Of a DNA stretch of 64,000 bases, positions 16,033-25,196 are shown in pieces; position 1 is the first letter of the stretch; every line of letters begins with the position of its first letter. Source of the stretch: JACCXG01 sp963834305 (GTDB lineage Bacteria > Acidobacteriota > Vicinamibacteria > Vicinamibacterales > 2-12-FULL-66-21); NCBI GenBank assembly GCA_963834305.1, contig CAWIAX010000004.1, positions 310,001 through 374,000 on the forward strand, given 5' to 3'. Below the pieces are notes generated by a model. It saw only the letters and a list, made by a program, of their open reading frames with translations, had not been told where the DNA came from and made no database searches. Made by a program: the position numbers and the translations under genes.

Positions 16033-17418
16033 CTAGGGCAGCGCCGTCCGCGCTTTTGCCAGCTGCGCCGCGTGGTCCTGGACCTTGCGCACGGCGTCGG
16101 CGATGTCGTTCATGTCCTTGCGCGGGCCGAGCAGCATGGTCTGCGTGAGCCAGACCGCCTCGGTGCACAGCCGGTCGTTTTCGGGACAGCGGTTCTGCTC
16201 CCGCCAGGCGTCGAGCCGCGCCTTCGGGTAAATGGCGCGGAAGCCGCGCGAGGACAGCGCCGCCTCGAGGAACGGCTCCCGGTTGAGCGGCGAGTAGCCG
16301 CCCGAGGCGGGGACACCTTCCGCGCCGAGCGCCTGGAGAAACGCCGCGCGCGGCAGCCCGGAGAAGGCCGCCGCGTCGTAGCGGAACATGTAGAGATGGT
16401 AGGCGTTGCGCGTGCAGCCCTCGTACATGCGGGCGGGCGTGATGCCGGGAATCTGCTTCAGCAGGCCGGTCAGGTACGCGGCATTCTGCTCGCGAGTGCG
16501 CGCCTGATCCTCGAGACGCGTCATCTGCGCCAGCAGCAGCGCCGCCTGGAACTCCGTCATCCGCAGGTTGGCGCCGGTCGATTGGTACGAGAAGTCCGTG
16601 CTGCCGGCAGTCTGGCGGCCGCGGCTGTTGTTGTGGAAGCGATAGCAGTCCTCGACAAACGTCCCGTCGTTCGACAGCACGGCGCCCCCCTCGCCCGAGT
16701 TCAGGTTCTTGCTCGCCTGGAAGCTGAAACAGCCGGCCTTCCCGAGCGTGCCGACCTTGCGGCCGTTCCACTCCGCCAGGTGCGACTGGCAGGCGTCTTC
16801 GATCACCGGGATATTGCGGCCGCCGGCGGCGCCGAGGATCGTGTCGAGATCGGCGGCGGCGCCGCCGAGATGGACCGGGATGATGGCGCGCGTCCGCTCG
16901 TTCATGGCGGCGGCCACCTTGCGGCTGTCGATCTGGAACGTCTCGATGTCGCTGTCCACGAACACCGGCAGCGCGTTCAGGAGCAGCACGGCGTTCACCG
17001 TGGCGATGAACGTGTAGGGCGGGACGATCACTTCGTCGCCGGCGCCGATGCCGAGCGCGGCCAGCGCCGTGATCAGGGCACTCGTGCCGTTGGCCGTCGC
17101 CAGGCAGCCCTTCGCGCCCATCCGCGCCGCATACGCCGCTTCGAAGTCGTTGACGTTCCTGCCGCGGTTCCACTTCCCGCTGCGGATCAGCTCGACCAGC
17201 GCCTGCTCCTCGCGCGCGTCGGCCACCGGCCAGGCCGGAAATGGCGCGCGCCGCACCGGCGTGCCCCCGAGCAGCGCCGCCCCCGGTGCGCCGCCTGGCG
17301 CGACCTTCGCGCCGGCCTGCGCGGCGGGTGCGGCGGCCCGTGCCGGTGCGGCACCGGCCAGCGCGCCGCCCGCCACGACACTGCCGATGAATCGACGACG
17401 GCTGACCTGCTGCTTCAC
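16033..17418 (-). CDS. DegT/DnrJ/EryC1/StrS aminotransferase with Tat signal
   Basis: A 461-residue PLP-dependent fold-type I enzyme. Residues 6-30 are a twin-arginine signal (SRRRFIGSVVAGGALAG). The catalytic domain shows the PLP Lys237 (SFQASKNLNSGEGG), Asp208 in PVIEDACQSH, and the family's NGTSALITAL and PPYTFIATVNAV motifs. DegT enzymes normally act on nucleotide-linked keto-sugars in the cytoplasm, so an export signal is unexpected. The GTG start overlaps the stop of the ceramidase-like gene by four bases, and that partner also has a Tat signal. Family firm, substrate unknown. Confidence 0.9.
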   Translation of the reverse strand: MKQQVSRRRFIGSVVAGGALAGAAPARAAAPAAQAGAKVAPGGAPGAALLGGTPVRRAPFPAWPVADAREEQALVELIRSGKWNRGRNVNDFEAAYAARMGAKGCLATANGTSALITALAALGIGAGDEVIVPPYTFIATVNAVLLLNALPVFVDSDIETFQIDSRKVAAAMNERTRAIIPVHLGGAAADLDTILGAAGGRNIPVIEDACQSHLAEWNGRKVGTLGKAGCFSFQASKNLNSGEGGAVLSNDGTFVEDCYRFHNNSRGRQTAGSTDFSYQSTGANLRMTEFQAALLLAQMTRLEDQARTREQNAAYLTGLLKQIPGITPARMYEGCTRNAYHLYMFRYDAAAFSGLPRAAFLQALGAEGVPASGGYSPLNREPFLEAALSSRGFRAIYPKARLDAWREQNRCPENDRLCTEAVWLTQTMLLGPRKDMNDIADAVRKVQDHAAQLAKARTALP

Positions 17419-18800
17419 CGTAGCTCCTTCCGTTCAGACACGGCAGCCATCAGCTGCCCGACCGTGCCGACAACGAGATCCTCGACCCCCTCGGTGAACG
17501 GGCCCGGCCGGCCGTAATAGATCATCGCGTCCGCCCCTTCGTAGCCGCCTTCGCGCCGGACCCGACGCGAGGGCACGTAGCCGAACACGTCGTTGCTGTA
17601 CCCGGCCACCCACAGCCGCTGGTGCGGGTAGTCGCGGGCCAGGCGGTGCGCATAGTCCACGACCACCTCGCCGCCAAGCGCCACGAGGGTGAGGCCGCCG
17701 GCATCCGGTCCGATGCGCCACACCTGCACCGGGTCGGGCTGCGCCTCCGGCAGGCGGCCGTCGCGGGCGGTCATCTCCTGCATCAACGCGGCGTGCCGGC
17801 GGAGGTAGACCTCCTCGATCTTGAGCCCGCGCCGCCACGCCTCGCGCGCCTCCGCCCCGACGAACGGCAGGTCAACGACTGCGTAGGCCGTCCGCAGCCC
17901 GGGTGCGAGCGGTGTCGCCGCCGGCAGCGCCTCGTCCACGGCGTCGGCGAGGGCGGTGCCGTGCTGCCGCACCAGATCGAGCGTGCCGCGCGGCGCCGGA
18001 TTGACGTCGGCGCCGCACCCGGCCACGAACAGCGCCGTCGTTCCCGGATGCCGCGCCTCGAGCGCGGCCTGCGCCACGCCGGCGTAGTCGCCGTGGAACT
18101 GAACGAAGCTGTCGGTCAGGGTGGTGTTGTGGCAGGCGTAGCCGAACACGAGGGCGATGGCAGTGCCGTCGGCCGCGTCGATGCGGAGAACCGGCACCGA
18201 ACGGTCCACCGGCCCGTCCGGGGAGAACGCCACCCGCCGGTTGGCGGCGAAGCCGGCGTGCCCCCGCGTCGTGGACAGCCGTGCCGGGCGCAGCCGCGAC
18301 ACGGCGTTCCCGATCACCGCCACCAGCGTGTCTTCGAGCGCCGCGGTGTAGGCGCGGATGGCGGCGCGGTGTGCGGCCGACAGGTCGTAGGCCACCGAGA
18401 GCTGCTCGTCCACGACCGGGCCGCAATGGGTGTGGCTGGCGTTGAAGAGGAGGTTGGCCCGTGGCACGCCGTGGCGTTGCTCCACCCGCGCCGCGACGGC
18501 AGCCGTCAGCCGCGCCGTGACGCCAAGAAGGTCGGTGGTGACGAGGACGGCAGGGAGGCCATCCCCCGTCCGCAGCGCGAGGGCCTTGGCGTGCAGCGGC
18601 AGCGCCACCCCCTGGGACGCCTGGGTGCGCCGGGCGAAGCCGGCCATCCACAGCGGGTCCGCCGGCGTGATGTCCACCGCGGCGCAGCCGGCGCTCCACC
18701 CGGCCGGCGTCTGCGCGGCGAGGATGTCCGGGCGCATGGCGCACGCGCCGAGCGCCGCGCACGCTCCGAGAAAGCTCCGGCGGGTGACCGATCCGCGCAT
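17415..18800 (-). CDS. Neutral/alkaline ceramidase-like hydrolase, Tat-exported
   Basis: A 461-residue protein with a twin-arginine signal (VTRRSFLGACAALGACA). The mature part matches the N-terminal catalytic domain of neutral non-lysosomal ceramidases: AAVDITPADPLWMAGF, the metal-binding NASHTHCGP, GYACHNTTL, HGDYAGVAQ and FVAGCGADVNP. It is shorter than true ceramidases (about 650 residues) and lacks the C-terminal beta domain, as do many bacterial homologues of unknown substrate. ATG 18800 has no Shine-Dalgarno sequence but TAAACT ends seven bases upstream. It is the first gene of a pair with the DegT protein. Confidence 0.87.
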   Translation of the reverse strand: MRGSVTRRSFLGACAALGACAMRPDILAAQTPAGWSAGCAAVDITPADPLWMAGFARRTQASQGVALPLHAKALALRTGDGLPAVLVTTDLLGVTARLTAAVAARVEQRHGVPRANLLFNASHTHCGPVVDEQLSVAYDLSAAHRAAIRAYTAALEDTLVAVIGNAVSRLRPARLSTTRGHAGFAANRRVAFSPDGPVDRSVPVLRIDAADGTAIALVFGYACHNTTLTDSFVQFHGDYAGVAQAALEARHPGTTALFVAGCGADVNPAPRGTLDLVRQHGTALADAVDEALPAATPLAPGLRTAYAVVDLPFVGAEAREAWRRGLKIEEVYLRRHAALMQEMTARDGRLPEAQPDPVQVWRIGPDAGGLTLVALGGEVVVDYAHRLARDYPHQRLWVAGYSNDVFGYVPSRRVRREGGYEGADAMIYYGRPGPFTEGVEDLVVGTVGQLMAAVSERKELR

Positions 18801-18807
18801 GGCGGGC

Positions 18808-18813
18808 AGTTTA
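18808..18813 (-). promoter_or_regulatory. -10-like TAAACT seven bases before ceramidase-like start
   Basis: Minus-strand TAAACT separated by seven bases from the ATG, with no Shine-Dalgarno sequence. Compatible with a leaderless transcript for the ceramidase/DegT pair. Confidence 0.35.
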
Positions 18814-18864
18814 TCGCAGGGGCCTTTCGGGATCACAGCCCGGCAGGGCATCATAGGGCGTCTC

Positions 18865-19613
18865 ATGACTTCCTCTTCCAGCCGTCCCGTTGTCCTTGGC
18901 CTGCTCGCGGTGTCCCTCGTCCTGCTCGTACCCGGCGTGCTCGCGCCGGTACTCACGATCCGCGGTGTGCTGACGCGCGACGGCGTCGCCCACGTGGCGC
19001 CCGTGATGCTGGAGAAGGGCCTCGGCGACGACACGATCGCCGTGCTGAAGTCGCTGATGAACCCCACCGTCGTGTCGTTCCTGAACGCCACGGGGGAGAT
19101 CTGCGCACGATGATCATCGAGAAGCTGACGCCGCAGATCACCGCGGCCCTCCAGAAGAACGTCGGCGACGTCGAGGTCTACGAGCAGACGCGCAGCATCC
19201 TCGGCACCGTCCGACGGCTCTACGAGGTCGGCAGCGCGCTGCCGGCCACGCTCATCCTCCTGTTCAGCGTGATCGTGCCGCTCGGCAAGGCGGCGCTCGT
19301 GGCCGCCGCCGCGTTCATGACCGACGCCGCGCGGCGGCGCCGGACGCTGCGGTTCGTCGAGGCGATCGCCAAGTGGTCGATGGCCGACGTGTTCGTCGTG
19401 GCCCTCTTTGTCGCGTATCTTGCCGCCCAGGCCACCCAGGCCCCCTCGGGCGGTCCCGCCGGCGCGCCGCCGCTGCTGGCGTTCACCGCGCAGTTCGGCG
19501 CCGGCTTCTACTGGTTCACGGCGTATTGCCTGTTTTCGCTCGCCTCGCAGCAGTACACCGCGCGGGTCGCGTTCGAGCGGCCGGCTGACGAGCTGGAGCC
19601 GGGGCGCAGCTAG
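18865..19613 (+). CDS. Paraquat-inducible protein A (PqiA)-like membrane protein, split frame
   Basis: The product is in two pieces. The first 82 residues (from ATG 18865) contain a signal/membrane helix and the LTIRGVLTRDG motif, and end at a TGA at 19111. The remainder starts in the next frame at an overlapping ATG (19110), runs through VEVYEQTRSILGTVRRLY and three membrane helices, and ends at 19613. Single-domain PqiA proteins are normally one chain of about 250 residues, and together the pieces have that length. One lost base is the simplest explanation; two genes overlapping by ATGA would split one domain. PqiA proteins act in inner-membrane lipid or MCE-linked transport. Confidence 0.75.
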
Positions 19614-19960
19614 AGCCCTTTCCGTCAGTGGACCGAGAACGGCTGAGTTCGCAACTCCTCGTCCAGCATGTCCGGGGAACCCTGAACCTTTCGCCGGAAC
19701 CCTGCACCCTGAACCTTGAACCTTTCGCCGGAACCCTGAACCTTGAACCTTTCGCCGGAACCCTGCACCTTGCACCCTGAACCCTGAACCTCGTCCCGTC
19801 AGTTCCCAGGGATCGGTGAACACGAATTGGTGCTAGAAGCCCTCGCTCTACCCTCCAGGGCATCGCAGCGGGCCGCTGATCGTCGCGGCCGCCACGGCGC
19901 GGCGCGCGAATCAGCGGTGATCGACTCACGGGCAACATCGGTAACTGTGAGGAGCACCAC
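19614..19960. repeat. Intergenic region with CCCTGAA-type heptamer array (19677-19791)
   Basis: There is no gene here. Between 19677 and 19791 the sequence is built of heptamers CCCTGAA, CCCTGCA and CCTTGAA, joined into a higher-order unit that three times contains CCTTTCGCCGGAACCCTG (starting near 19687, 19721 and 19748). The complementary strand has runs of GGG spaced by four bases, able to form G-quadruplexes. The same heptamers recur near 54.3 kb. The rest leads into the subtilase gene, whose GAGGAG Shine-Dalgarno is at 19949-19954. Confidence 0.85.
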
Positions 19961-21796
19961 ATGGCGAAGCGTGAACAGGCCCAAGAAACGGGGAACCCGC
20001 GGACCGGCAGGGCGGGACCGGCCCGGCAGAAGCCAGGCACGGGCGGCGTCACCGTCCGGGCACGATGGCGTGCCGCCGCCGATATTCGGCGATGGCGTGT
20101 CCGACATCATTCCCGGCGAAGTCGTCGTCCAGCTGCGTGAGGACACGGCGGCGCGGGTCACCGAGAGCATCGCCCGCGGCCCGCGCCGTGGCGTGACGGA
20201 GGCCGGCGCCCGGACCTTCGGCTCAGAGCGCTCGACTCGGTGCTGGGCGACCTCAAGGTTACCGACATCCAGCGGCTGCACCCGCCAACGCCGGTGACCT
20301 CGCGGTCGATCGCGCAGGCGGCGCCGATGGCGTCCACCTTCCGGCTGACGTTCGCATCGGCCACCGCGGTGGAGAAGGCGGTGGACCGGCTGGAGGCTGT
20401 GGACGGCGTCGAGTTCGCGGAGCCGAACCGCTGTCGCGAGAGCTACGCGATACGCCGAACGACCCGAACTTCGCGGCGCAGTGGGGGCTGACGAGGATCA
20501 ACGCCCCCGCGGCGTGGGACCGCACCACCGGATCGGCCAACATCACCGTCGCCATACTCGATACCGGCATCGACCTCGATCATCCGGAGCTGGCGCCGCT
20601 CCTGGTCCAGGGCACCGACATGGTCGACCTCGGGGCCGAACCCGACGCCGCCGGCCGGCTTCCGCTTCGAGGGCGATTTCCAGGGCCGCGACAACGTGCC
20701 GCAGGATGAAGTCGGCCTCGGCACGCACGTGGCCGGCACGGTCGCCTGCCTCAGCAACAACGGCGCGGCGGTCGCCGGCGTGACGTGGCAGTGCCGTCTG
20801 CTGCCGGTCGAGAAGGTGCTGACGCGCATCGTGCGACGTCGCCAACGCGACCGACGTGCGCGGCGTCGGGGCTCGTCGGCCGACATCGCGGCCGGCATCC
20901 GCTGGGCGGTGGACAACGGCGCGCGTGTGCTGAACCTGCAGCCTCGGCGGCACCGTCGACACGCAGGTCGAGCGCGACGCCATTGCCTACGCCGTGGCCC
21001 AGGGGGCCGTCGTGGTGGCGGCGATGGGCAACGGGTTCCAGCAGGGCAACCCGACGAGCTTTCCCGCCGCCTACCCTGACGTCGTTGCCGTCGGCGCAAT
21101 CAACACCGCCGACGCGCGGGCGCCGTTCTCGCAGACGGGTCCGCACATCGACGTGGCCGCGCCGGGCGTCGGGATATTCAGCACGGTCTGGGACAACGGC
21201 TTCACGAACATGTCGGGGACGTCGATGGCGTCGCCCACGTCGCCGGGCTGGCTGCGCTCATCCTGTCGTGCAACGGCAACCTGACCGCCGCGCAGGTGGC
21301 CGACATCATCCGGCAGACCGCGCGCCCCCTGCGCGACAATCCGGGCGATCCGGTCCCGAACGACGACTACGGGTTCGGGTGCATCGACGCGGAGGCGGCC
21401 ATCAACCGGGCCTGCCCGCGCCGCTCGGTCCAGATCCTGTCGTGTCCGCAGCCGTCGCTGGTCGTGCGCTGCCCGACGCTGACCGCAACGGCGTGTGCGC
21501 AGCCGTCGGTCACCGTCAGGTGTCCGACGCTCCAGGTCACGTGCCCGCAGCCATCGGTGATCACGCTGTGTCCGACAGTGCCGGTCTCGTCGTGCGTGCA
21601 GCCGTCGGTTCCCGTCTCGACCTGCCCACGTCCGTCGATCACAATGCGACCAGTCCGGGGTTCGTGTGCGGCGTGAACCCGGGCCGGCCACCAGCGGGAG
21701 GCGGCGGCCAGGGTGAGCCGGCGGACGACCCCGGCCAATCCGTTCGGGCCGGGGGATCCCAACTGGTCCGACGGAGATCCATACGGCGGGAGCTAG
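19961..21796 (+). CDS. S8 subtilisin-like protein with Cys/Ser/Thr repeat tail (frameshifted)
   Basis: About 610 residues once roughly ten single-base shifts (20060-21740) are bridged. In order: a basic N-terminus; a fervidolysin-like propeptide (DIIPGEVVVQLRED, VDGVEFAEPN); a peptidase S8 domain with catalytic Asp (AILDTGIDLDHPEL), oxyanion Asn (AAMGNGF) and Ser (NMSGTSMASP); then from 21400 a tail with eight Cys in the pattern C-x-x-P-S-V-x3-C-P-T. The expected catalytic His of HGTHVAG reads Leu (CTC, 20717-20719). There is no obvious signal peptide. It heads a tight cassette with a kinase, a HopA1-like protein and LanC, so it may process or itself be the modified substrate. The last stretch is Gly/Pro/Asp-rich and ends PYGGS. 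Confidence 0.82.
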
Positions 21797-21839
21797 AGAA
21801 CCACCGTCGCCACTTCGCGTACTCGAGAGCTGCGGCTGG

Positions 21840-22878
21840 TTGAGCGCTGCCGAAGCCGGCGACCCCCGGCTGCGCATCGAGGTGGCCGCAAGCTCGCACA
21901 CCGTCTCCAGGGTCTCGAAGGCGGATCGCCGGCGGGTCGTCGTGAAGCAGGTGCCCCGTCACGCGCTCGACGCCGGACGCGACCTCCGGCGCGAGCTGTT
22001 CGTCTACCGGCTTCGCCCAGCTCGATCGGCGAGGTTGCCGCGGCCTTGCCCAGGCCCGTGCACATCGATGAGCAGCGCCAGGTGCTGGTCATCGAATCGC
22101 TCGATGACGGGCCATCCTGGCCGAGCCCGGCGGCGGCCAGGTCAATGAGCGATCCCGGCGTGGCGGCACGGCTCGGGGCGGTGATGGCCGGGTGGCACCG
22201 CGCGACGACGGACGCCGGCTTGTGGCCGTCGCCCGCCCTCGGCATTCTTCGCCTGCCGGACGCGCTGGAGCATGCGGTCCAGGGCCGATCGCCCGTCACC
22301 CGTCTGCTCATGGAGTCGCTGGCGGGCGATCCGGAGCTGTCGGGCGCGCTCCGCAGCGCTCGCGACAGGATGGCGCGATCGGTCAGCTGATTCGCGGCGA
22401 CATCCGGCGGGAGAACTGGATCAGCGGGGACAGGCACGCGCGGGCACCTGCGGCTCACGGTGATCGACTGGGAACTGTCCGGCGTCTGGGGATGCGGCTG
22501 GGATCGCGGGAGCGCGATCGTCCGGGAATGCGCGCTCGATACGGTGCGCCACGAGGGGCGTGCGGATGGAGGCCCCGAGTCAGGGACCGGCACATCGCCG
22601 TGGGAGCCGAGGCAGGTGCCTCCCCTGCGCGCGTTCTTCCGGGCCTACCAGGTGCACGGGGGCCTGCTCGACGAGGACGACGCGCAGGAGTGGGATCACG
22701 TCATCCTGTGCGCCAGTCGCGCGCCTCCTGCACATCGCGTGTGAGTGGGCCGAGCAGCAGACCGGGCCCGACGCCGGGCCAGGCACCGATGGTGGTGGCG
22801 CGGGCCCGCGCGTTGCTGCGCCGGCGGGCCGAGCTGGCCGCGCGGCTGCCCCGGCGCCCTGCCCGGCGGCGCCCATGA
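21840..22878 (+). CDS. APH/choline-kinase-like phosphotransferase of lanthipeptide type (frameshifted)
   Basis: About 345 residues after bridging several single-base shifts (near 22015, 22378, 22445, 22715, 22790). The kinase landmarks are all present: Lys in RVVVKQVP, Glu in the following helix (RRELFVYRL), the catalytic loop RGDIRRENWIS with Asp and Asn, and the metal-binding Asp in VIDWELSGVWGCGWD. In class V lanthipeptide and thioamitide pathways a kinase of this family phosphorylates Ser/Thr before elimination. The start is probably TTG 21840 or a GTG hidden by an indel. It follows the subtilase by about 45 bases and overlaps the HopA1-like start at its end. Confidence 0.78.
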
Positions 22879-23817
22879 CGGACGCACTTCCTGCCGCGGT
22901 AAATCGCGAATCTCAGACGGCTCCTGCGCCAGGTCGGATCGTCCCGTGCCGCCCTGCAGGCGCTCCGGCAGGCAGCGGCGCCGCCCGGCGACCTCGACGT
23001 CATCCGCGACTGGCTCTACCAGCATTGGTACCTGGAGCCGGCGGACGGCGTCCGCGGCTGAGGGATCGCGACCGCCTCACCCGAACCTTCCTGCCGCCCT
23101 GCGCGCGGCACTGCCAGCCTCGACGCGATGGCTGCCGGGGTGGACCGCGCTGGAGACGGGACCGCACGGCGCCTGCGTGGCCGCGCGCCGCGGGCAGGCG
23201 CGGGAGCTGCGGTGCGGCGAGTACATGGAATATGTCCCGCCCGGGCGTTCCCGTCATGCCGGGCGACGGCGTCGCGGTAACGGCGTGCGTGGACTGGACG
23301 GACTGGCAGGCCGGGTTCTGGACCACGCGGCCGGCCGCCGGCGAACCGGCCAGCTCCGCTCGTCCGGCTCTACTGGTCGGTGAGCGAGCAGCGCATCGGC
23401 GCCGTCCTGAGGCGTGTGGCCGGCGCGCTGGACAATCGGCAGGTGCGGTATTCGATGAAGTGTCCCGCGCGGTCCGCCGACTTCGCGCGCGTGGACTCGC
23501 TCGTGGTGTACCTGGAGCGGCCGGTCTGGAAAGTCATCCGCGCCAGGATGGTCGCCGCCGCCCGGCAGTCCCGCGCCGATCTCCGCCCGTCTTCGCCGCC
23601 GCTCACCCGGCCTGTTGCTCCTGGCGTGTCCCTGGCGGACGATCCCGGCCCGAGCGAGTCGTTCGGCCAGAGCCGCTGCCGCGCGCTGGCCGCCGGTGTG
23701 GTCGACCTGCTCGATGCCGATCCCGGGCCGGATGGTGACGGCGTCGCGGTGCTGAGCGCGGCGCTGCGCCAGGCCGGGATCGATCCGGCGCGTCCCTGGA
23801 TCTGCCGCGGGACATGA
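22875..23817 (+). CDS. HopA1-family protein, probable phospho-Ser/Thr lyase (frameshifted)
   Basis: About 313 residues after bridging shifts near 22925, 23060, 23095, 23235 and 23340. HopA1 landmarks are the N-terminal IRDWLYQHWYL, EYMEYV followed by MPGDGVAV, DWQAGFW, LYWSVSE, a Lys-containing RYSMKCPA, RVDSLVVYLERPVW and the C-terminal LADDPGPSESFGQSRC. The domain is named after a Pseudomonas type III effector. In class V lanthipeptide (LanY-type) and thioviridamide (TvaD-type) biosynthesis it acts as the lyase that turns phospho-Ser/Thr into dehydroamino acids. ATG 22875 overlaps the kinase stop and its own stop overlaps the LanC start (ATGA), so the three enzymes are coupled. Confidence 0.82.
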
Positions 23818-25104
23818 CCTCCTACCTCGACGCCGCCGTCGCGATCGCCGCGGAGCTTGCCGACGGCGCGGTGCGGGTCGAATCCGGCCTGAGATGGATC
23901 GGTGACGACCTGACCGGACGCGGATCGGGCGGAAACGACGGGGCCACGCTCGTTCGCGGACCGGTTGGACCGGACCTGTACGGCGGCACGGCGGGGATCG
24001 GCTGGTTTCTCGGGCACATTGCCGCTGCCGTGCGCGACGCCGACCTGGCCGGCGTTGCGGCCGGCGCGTTACGCTTCTCGCTCGACTCGGCGGAGGACAC
24101 GTTCGAGTCCTCGTCTCCCTCGCTCTACAGCGGCGCCGCCGGCGTGGCCCTGGCGGCCGCCGATGTCGCCGGCCGCCTGCGCCGCCCCACGCTCGGCCGC
24201 CGGGCCCTGGCGCTTGCGCGGCGGGTGGCCGCGGGCCTGCGCGATGGACCCGGCGGGGTCGACGGGGCGGACCTGATCGGCGGCCTCGCCGGCGTCCTGA
24301 TTGCATTACTCGCAATCCACCGCCGCACGCCGGACCCGGTGCTGCTGCGGGGATGCCGGGTTGCAGGCGAGCGCCTGCTCGGCGCACGTCACACCGGCAG
24401 CGGTGGCACGTCGTGGCCCGACCCGCGGGGAGGCGCGGAACCCGCATGGTGTGGGCTGGGCCACGGGGCCTCGGGCGTGGCGTGGGCGCTGGCGGAGCTG
24501 GCGTGGACCACGCGCAGCCGCGCGATGCTGGCGGTGGCCGAAGACGCGCTCAGGGTACGAGCGCACGTGGTTTTCGGCGGCGCGGTGTGCCTGGGCCAAT
24601 CTCCGCACGCCGGCGCCCGCGCTCGAGTCCGCCGAATGGCCGGCCTGGACGACCGCGTGGTGCCATGGTGCGCTGGGCATCGGGGCGGTGCGGCTGCGGT
24701 TCTACGAGGCGACCGGCGACATCACGGCGCTGGCGGAGGCCACGGCCGCCATCGAGGCGGCGCGACGGCTGGTGGCGGGGGCGGCTGCGGCGCTCCGGCA
24801 GTCGCACGCCACCGACGTCACCCTGTGCCACGGCCTCGCCGGCGCGGTGGACCTGATGGTGCTGGCCTACGGAATCACCGGGATGCGCGAACATCTGCGG
24901 GCGGCCCGCCGGGCGGGCGACCTGAGCCTGTCCATCCGCGCCGCGAACGGCGGCCGGTGGACCGTGGGGGTGCGAGGGGGGGAGCAGGTGCCCGGGCTGT
25001 TCCTGGGACGGGCCGGGATTGGCGCCGTGCTGATGCGGCTGCACAATCCGGGGCTCATTGCCTCCCCCATGCTGCCGGGCCGCCCTCGCGCCCTTCGCGT
25101 GTAA
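23814..25104 (+). CDS. LanC-like lanthionine cyclase (one frameshift)
   Basis: About 429 residues; the span is a multiple of three plus one, with the shift near 24558. It is a LanC alpha/alpha barrel with repeated G-x-x-G motifs (DLYGGTAGIGWFL, YSGAAGVAL, CGLGHGASGVAW). Zinc ligands are visible as Cys of AWCHGALG (24661-24663) and Cys-His of LCHGLAGA (24826-24831). The last repeat is FLGRAGIGAVL. LanC joins Cys thiols to dehydroalanine or dehydrobutyrine, giving (methyl)lanthionine. It is stand-alone, not fused to a kinase as in LanKC or to a dehydratase as in LanM. ATG 23814 overlaps the HopA1-like stop. The last codons lie in a CTTCGCG-type repeat. Confidence 0.9.
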
Positions 25105-25196
25105 TGCTGCCAACCCAGCTCGCCCGCAGATGCTCCCGACCCGCGATTTTTAGTTGGGAGTTCGGGAGTTGGGAGCTGGGAGTTGAGCGAGAGAAG
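25105..25196. repeat. TTGGGAG-type degenerate repeat (25152-25185)
   Basis: A short array of 7-8-base units, GTTGGGAG, TTCGGGAG, TTGGGAG and CTGGGAG, ending TTGAGCGAG. It sits between LanC and a small minus-strand frame. It contains GGG runs but is distinct from the CCCTGAA heptamer family. Nothing else is seen in this gap. Confidence 0.7.

Noticed and set aside
20785..21843. Separate 352-residue protein overlapping the subtilase
   Set aside because: Only short parts of this frame carry subtilase-like sequence; the rest is Arg/Ser/Thr-rich shadow created by frameshifts.
22875..23817. Type III secretion effector (HopA1 name)
   Set aside because: No type III apparatus or chaperone nearby. The partner kinase and LanC fit the lyase role of HopA1 domains in RiPP pathways.
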